Source: Massilia mucilaginosa
GTDB lineage: Bacteria; Pseudomonadota; Gammaproteobacteria; Burkholderiales; Burkholderiaceae_D
Assembly (NCBI RefSeq): GCF_011682145.1
Contig: NZ_WHJH01000012.1
Span: forward strand, 62,001 to 126,000
Length of the DNA stretch: 64,000 bases
Reading direction: 5' to 3'
The first letter of the stretch is position 1; every line of letters starts with the position of its first letter. Both the position numbers and the translations under genes were made by a program. Shown piece after piece: positions 60,193 through 64,000 of the stretch. The notes beneath the pieces are model-generated. The model had not been told where the DNA came from, did no database searches, and worked only from the letters and a program-made list of their open reading frames with translations.

Positions 60193-62388
60193 CTACAGGA
60201 ACAGGGAGCAGGGATTGAGGTCGGCTTCGGCGCTGGCGCGCTCGAGCCAGCCGAGCGCCAGCGGCACGCTGTACAGGCGTCCCGGGCCGAAGCGCGGCCA
60301 GAAGTGGCGCAGGCCGGGCACGATCACCTGCACCACCGGCAGGCCGATATCGGGACGGGTCTTGTCGACCACGAGCAGGTCCATGCCGCGCGCGGCGAGC
60401 AGCGCGACGCAGGCGTCGATGTCGGCACGCAGGTCGGCGCCGCCGCTGCACGGCATGCCGGCGGCGCCGCGCGGCGCCAGCGCCGGGGCAGGTTCCAGGA
60501 ATGGCGCGGGCCCAAGCAGGGCCGGGTCCCACGGCGACGGGGTCTCGCCGCGCGGGTCGAACAACTGGTTCACTTCGGTCAGCGCGCGCTGCACCGCCAG
60601 GCGCGCGTCCAGATGGCAACCGAAGCCGATCGCATGGCGCCCCTGCCCCGGGTGGTGGGCCAGCGCGGCGCACACCGGGATGCCCAGGTCGTGGGTCAGG
60701 TCCAGCACCCACAGGCGCCAGCCGCCGGCGGCGTAGTCGAGCACCAGGCGCTCGAAGTAGGGATCGCCGAAGCTGGCCAGGTCGACCCCGGGCATGGGAA
60801 TGCGGTTGTACCACCATATGGCGGTGGCGTCGCGCTCGACCAGTTCGAGGAAACCCTGAAGTATCGCTTCCTCGCGGCAGTTGCCGGCCGCCGCGCCGTT
60901 CGGATTATGGATGCCGTAGGCCGCGCCGGCCGCCGCCGGGGCCTCGGCATAGCAGTATGTCAGGGGCACATGGCACTGGCGCCCGCTGCCCAGCGACCAG
61001 GCCGGCGTCCAGTCGATCACGGTATCGGGGTCGAAGCGCTGCGGCACCTGGCGGCGCCTGTCGTCGGTCAGCGCATTCCGGGCGGCGCGCCCGGCGTACT
61101 GGCGCTCGCTGAACAGTTGCAGCGCATCGAAGCCGCAGGCGGACGGGCCGAGCGAACGCATGCTGGCGCGCACGCACGCTTCGTCGCCCTGGTACACGCC
61201 GCTGTAGCGTTCGAGCGCCTCGCACAGGGCGCTGGCGCGGGCCTGTTCCTCGCTCTGCCCCTTGCCTGCGCAAACCTTGTCGAAGCTGTGCGCGCGCGGT
61301 GGGTCGCGCGGACACACCATGTAGCCGGCCACGTACACCTTGCGCATGCCGCCGTGGCGGCGTGGCATCGGATGCAGGTAGGCCACCGGCCCGGTCAGCG
61401 GGCTGACCAGATGCCGGTACTGCTCGTAAGTCTGGACCGGGTCGCGCTGGCGATAGCCGCCGTCGTGGCGCAGCAGGCCCGTGACCGCTTGCAGCGCCGG
61501 AAATCGTTCGGCCTGGCGCCGCATCAGCGCCGGATCGCCGCACAGCGGGCATTGGGGACGGCGCAGCACGGCGTGGCGCGCCGTCGCCAGGGTGCCCAGG
61601 TCGAGCGCCAGCATGGCGGCGCTCACGCCGGCGCGCTCTTCTCCCAGCACGCGCAGGTTGGCGACCAGGTTCGCCAGCAGGCCGAACACGGCCAGCGCGC
61701 CGGGCGCGTCGAAGGCCAGCGGCAGATGGCCGCCGCCGCCCGCGCGCGCCAGCAGCGTGTCGACCGGGCGATTGACGCGCAGCCAGAAGCGCAGGCACTC
61801 GAGGCAGGCGCCGTGCTGCGCGTGCAGCAAGGGACCGAGGGTGGGCCGGGTGCCGGCCGCGCACACCAGCAGCAGCGGCACCTGGTCGGCGCGCGCGCGC
61901 GCGGCAATCGCGTCGAGCTCGGGGCGCAGATAGTCGTCGGTGAGGGCGATGCGCAGCCCGGCGCCGGGGTCGACGCGCATGCCGGCCAGCGCCAGCGCGC
62001 GCGTGGCGGGGCCGGGATCGATCCCGCCGCAGCATGCGAGCGCGACGCTGCAAGCGTCCGGCGCGGCCGGCGGCGCGGCGCCGGCCATCAGCTCCCAGTA
62101 CGCATCGGCCGGGGTCGGGGCGGCGCCGGCGGCATGCAGGTGGCCCAGGCTGAACAGATGATCGAGCGCTTCGAGCACCTCCGCCGGCGCCAGTTCGGCG
62201 CCCAGCCGCGCCACCAGCTCGGCCACGCTGCGCACGCCGTCGACCGCTTGCCCGACCAGGGCCAGGGCGCGTCCGCGCAGCATCGCGCGGCGCCGTTCGC
62301 TCAGGATCAGCAGCAGCTCGCCATCGAGGGCCTCCACCCGCAGACTCGGTTTGAAGACGGGGATGAGGTCGGGATCGGACAAGGGCAT
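60193..62388 (-). CDS. Fused RiPP cyclodehydratase: leader-binding/E1-like region plus YcaO domain (TOMM type)
   Basis: The protein has 731 residues. Residues 1-90 look like a winged-helix leader-recognition element. Residues 95-320 are an E1/ocin-ThiF-like region with two CxxC pairs (CLECLR near 196, CPLCGD near 281) fit for zinc. The YcaO domain follows, with FDKVCAGKGQSEEQARASAL then CEALERYSG, and AAAGNCREEAILQGFLELVE then RDA, both holding the ATP-site glutamates. These enzymes turn Cys, Ser or Thr of a precursor peptide into azolines. The C-terminus (NPCSLFL) lacks the common PxPxP ending. Two precursor genes lie just upstream. No dehydrogenase gene is in view. Confidence 0.9.
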   Translation of the reverse strand: MPLSDPDLIPVFKPSLRVEALDGELLLILSERRRAMLRGRALALVGQAVDGVRSVAELVARLGAELAPAEVLEALDHLFSLGHLHAAGAAPTPADAYWELMAGAAPPAAPDACSVALACCGGIDPGPATRALALAGMRVDPGAGLRIALTDDYLRPELDAIAARARADQVPLLLVCAAGTRPTLGPLLHAQHGACLECLRFWLRVNRPVDTLLARAGGGGHLPLAFDAPGALAVFGLLANLVANLRVLGEERAGVSAAMLALDLGTLATARHAVLRRPQCPLCGDPALMRRQAERFPALQAVTGLLRHDGGYRQRDPVQTYEQYRHLVSPLTGPVAYLHPMPRRHGGMRKVYVAGYMVCPRDPPRAHSFDKVCAGKGQSEEQARASALCEALERYSGVYQGDEACVRASMRSLGPSACGFDALQLFSERQYAGRAARNALTDDRRRQVPQRFDPDTVIDWTPAWSLGSGRQCHVPLTYCYAEAPAAAGAAYGIHNPNGAAAGNCREEAILQGFLELVERDATAIWWYNRIPMPGVDLASFGDPYFERLVLDYAAGGWRLWVLDLTHDLGIPVCAALAHHPGQGRHAIGFGCHLDARLAVQRALTEVNQLFDPRGETPSPWDPALLGPAPFLEPAPALAPRGAAGMPCSGGADLRADIDACVALLAARGMDLLVVDKTRPDIGLPVVQVIVPGLRHFWPRFGPGRLYSVPLALGWLERASAEADLNPCSLFL

Positions 62389-62443
62389 GGGAGAACCAGG
62401 TGAACGGCGGCGCCCGCGCGCGGACGCCGCCGGATGACGCCAA

Positions 62444-62794
62444 TCAGCAGCAGGAAAACAGATAGGTGGCGCCGGCGTCGTTGTAGGCGGCCAGGGCAAT
62501 CGCCTCCTCCTCCACGCGCGGTTGTTGGGGCACGCCGAAGGTCATGCTGTTCTTCGGCAGGTTCCAGGTCCGCGCCGCGCTGTCCCAGCCCGAACCGGGC
62601 GGCGCCTCGCGGATCGCCAGGGCGATATTCCACGGGCATTTGTAGCCGAAATAGCGCTGCAATGCCAGCAGCGGGTCGGCCAGCAGGGCCTGCTTGAATT
62701 CGTGGTCGTGCCACGACAGCGCGATGGCGCGCATGTACACTTCCTGGAACGCCAGCAGCGATTCGTAGGTCGGTATCTTGTTGGTAAACGACAT
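62444..62794 (-). CDS. RiPP precursor peptide 1, nitrile-hydratase-like leader
   Basis: The 116-residue protein follows GGGAGG. Its bulk is the nitrile-hydratase-alpha-like leader of the NHLP/TOMM type (AIALSWHDHEFKQALLADPL, then WNIALAIREAP). After the shared hinge EEAIALAAYN the tail DAGATYLFSCC holds Thr, Ser and two Cys, which are the residues YcaO enzymes cyclise. There is no Gly-Gly cleavage site. It shares leader and hinge with precursor 2, and lies 55 bp before the cyclodehydratase gene. The mature product is likely only the last 10-15 residues. Confidence 0.85.
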   Translation of the reverse strand: MSFTNKIPTYESLLAFQEVYMRAIALSWHDHEFKQALLADPLLALQRYFGYKCPWNIALAIREAPPGSGWDSAARTWNLPKNSMTFGVPQQPRVEEEAIALAAYNDAGATYLFSCC

Positions 62795-62804
62795 GGGGCC
62801 TCCC

Positions 62805-63152
62805 TTATAAGTTAGTCAGGAACGTCAGGAAGCGGGCGTTGTACTCGGCCAGCGCAACGGCCTCCTCGCCCGGTTCCGGCCTGGGCGGCAGGGTCAGGCC
62901 GACCACGTTCTGGGTGTGGCAGATCCAGCCGGCGTTGAGCTCCGGACGCCAGCTGGCGCTGTTCGGGATGACGGCCAGCTCCATATCGTAAGGAAAATCG
63001 TAGCGCAGCGACTCCTTGAGCGCCTCCTTGGGTGTGGCGTACAGGGCGCTTTTGAAGGCGGGATCCTTCCAGGCCAGCGCAATGGCCCGGATGATCAGCG
63101 CGCGGTACTGCAAAAACGTGTCGTAGTTCGACGACGCGGGACGGTAGATCAT
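62805..63152 (-). CDS. RiPP precursor peptide 2, nitrile-hydratase-like leader
   Basis: I start it at the ATG at 63152, which sits 5 bases after AGGAG, giving 115 residues; the ATG directly before it overlaps the upstream stop (TGATG). The leader matches precursor 1 (RAIALAWKDPAFKSALYATP) and ends in the same hinge (GEEAVALAEYN). The tail ARFLTFLTNL has two Thr but no Cys or Ser, so it may be modified differently, poorly, or serve as a partner. The gap to precursor 1 is 10 bp. Confidence 0.82.
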   Translation of the reverse strand: MIYRPASSNYDTFLQYRALIIRAIALAWKDPAFKSALYATPKEALKESLRYDFPYDMELAVIPNSASWRPELNAGWICHTQNVVGLTLPPRPEPGEEAVALAEYNARFLTFLTNL

Positions 63153-63154
63153 CA

Positions 63155-64000
63155 TCACTCCTGAGGTTGGACAAATTTGACTGCGTTGATCGTCGCCATG
63201 CCTGGCGCGCGCCGTGCCGCCCGCAGCGCATCGAGCGCGCGCTGGGCCTCGCGCAGGCTGCGCCCCATGCCGCCGGCGCGGGCCAGCACAATGGCCAGCT
63301 CCAGGTCGGCGCAGCTGGCGGCGCGCGCGGCCGGGCCGGCGCTGCCGCGGTAGTGCGCGCGCTGGCGCAGCATCTCGGGCTTGAAGTAGCGTTCTTCGAC
63401 CTGGTCGCACAGCGCCAGGCTTTGTTCGATGCGCGCCAGCGCACCCGCGCTGTCGCCGGCGCGCTCGTGCAGCTGCGCCGCCATGGCCCCGAGGTAGCTC
63501 AGGCCCAGCATGCAGCCGGTGCGCCCGAGGGCGTCGAGCACCTGTTCGGTCCGGGCCAGGTCGGAACAGGCCCAGCTGTTCATGGCCGCCGCGTAGCCCT
63601 GCACCGCCGGCAAACCGTACTTGCCGGCCAGCTCGAGCATCTCGGCGCTGACCGCGCGCGTCGCGTCCAGGTCGCCGCGGTACTGGTGCAGGAAGCACAG
63701 ATACATCAGGGCCACGCCGATCGAGGGAATGTGGCGCAGGGTGCGCGCATGCCCGAGCGCGGTGTGGGCCAGCGCCAGCGCCGCGGCCTCGTCGGCCTGG
63801 TCGGCGCCGGCGAACCAGAGCACCTGGGCCAGCCCGGCGCTGGCCCAGACGCGCGTGTCGAGGCCGAACTGATACGCGTGCCCCGCATGCGCCTGCGCAT
63901 CGTAGCCGTCGATCGCCATGACGAACGCGGCGCGCGCGCCGGCCAGGTCGCCATCGATCCAGTTGGCCACGCCGCGCAGGGTCGCGGCGGCCACGTCCAG
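63155..64000 (-). CDS. TPR-rich C-terminal part of a larger (probably regulatory) protein, 5' end outside the window
   Basis: The frame is open to the window edge, so only the last 281 residues are seen. They form TPR-like helical pairs rich in Ala (LAHTALGHARTLRHIPSIGV, AMAAQLHERAGDSAGALARI, SCADLELAIVLARAGGMGRS). Such tails occur at the end of AAA-ATPase, LuxR-type and adenylate-cyclase fusion proteins, and TOMM clusters often have a kinase/cyclase fusion of this sort. The stop overlaps the first ATG of precursor 2 (TGATG), so it belongs to the RiPP operon. The function of the missing part is unknown. Confidence 0.7.
   Translation of the reverse strand: MDVAAATLRGVANWIDGDLAGARAAFVMAIDGYDAQAHAGHAYQFGLDTRVWASAGLAQVLWFAGADQADEAAALALAHTALGHARTLRHIPSIGVALMYLCFLHQYRGDLDATRAVSAEMLELAGKYGLPAVQGYAAAMNSWACSDLARTEQVLDALGRTGCMLGLSYLGAMAAQLHERAGDSAGALARIEQSLALCDQVEERYFKPEMLRQRAHYRGSAGPAARAASCADLELAIVLARAGGMGRSLREAQRALDALRAARRAPGMATINAVKFVQPQE

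Noticed and set aside
60109..62403. Long plus-strand open frame opposite the YcaO gene
   Set aside because: No motif; the minus strand contains all YcaO signatures.

Overview
The window is high-GC DNA from a Gram-negative bacterium, most likely a betaproteobacterium of the Oxalobacteraceae (Massilia, Duganella or Janthinobacterium type). The grounds are the very GC-rich third positions, three TonB-dependent receptors, an iron-starvation ECF sigma/anti-sigma pair, a DUF2946/copper-receptor pair and a DUF4214 surface protein. This is inference from gene content; there is no rRNA, tRNA, CRISPR array or intact insertion sequence to settle it.

Left part (1-6893): the end-truncated gene of a secreted metzincin protease lies on the minus strand. 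It diverges from a FecI-type sigma factor, a FecR-type anti-sigma factor and a FecA-type siderophore transducer, headed by a near-perfect Fur box.

Surface glycan locus (7113-27168): an unknown protein and a DUF4214/RTX-like secreted protein are followed by a tightly overlapping run of glycosyltransferases, SAM methyltransferases, a polysaccharide-deacetylase-like protein and a sulfotransferase-methyltransferase fusion. A divergent APS kinase gene (cysC) points to PAPS supply for sulfation, and rmlB-rmlA supply dTDP-4-keto-6-deoxyglucose. Three of the proteins carry the same four-cysteine ribbon. I read the locus as building a methylated, probably sulfated glycan on a surface or secreted product.

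Middle (27169-45966): a decayed GH25 lysozyme fragment; an Rpn-family nuclease gene with a 12-bp repeat and a possible internal start; a copper-receptor operon; a thioesterase and several DJ-1/PfpI-family genes; an OmpA/hydrolase lipoprotein; a TetR regulator with two copies of its likely operator; a TonB receptor behind a cobalamin riboswitch; an SGNH hydrolase; and an apolipoprotein-N-acyltransferase-like protein with an unusual C-terminal extension.

Right part (46019-64000), all minus strand: (i) an oxidoreductase/monooxygenase/QueA-paralogue cassette behind a four-repeat OAA-type lectin; (ii) a long operon-like run from the window edge down to a GH25 lysozyme at 50905. This run contains a TPR protein, two nitrile-hydratase-like RiPP precursor peptides, a fused RRE/E1-like/YcaO cyclodehydratase, two paralogous small proteins, a 945-residue unknown protein, a phage tail-collar protein, a nitrilase-like protein lacking the catalytic residues and a three-module glycosyltransferase. 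The linkage of RiPP genes with tail-collar, glycosyltransferase and lysozyme genes is the least explained feature of the window and the best candidate for an undescribed system.
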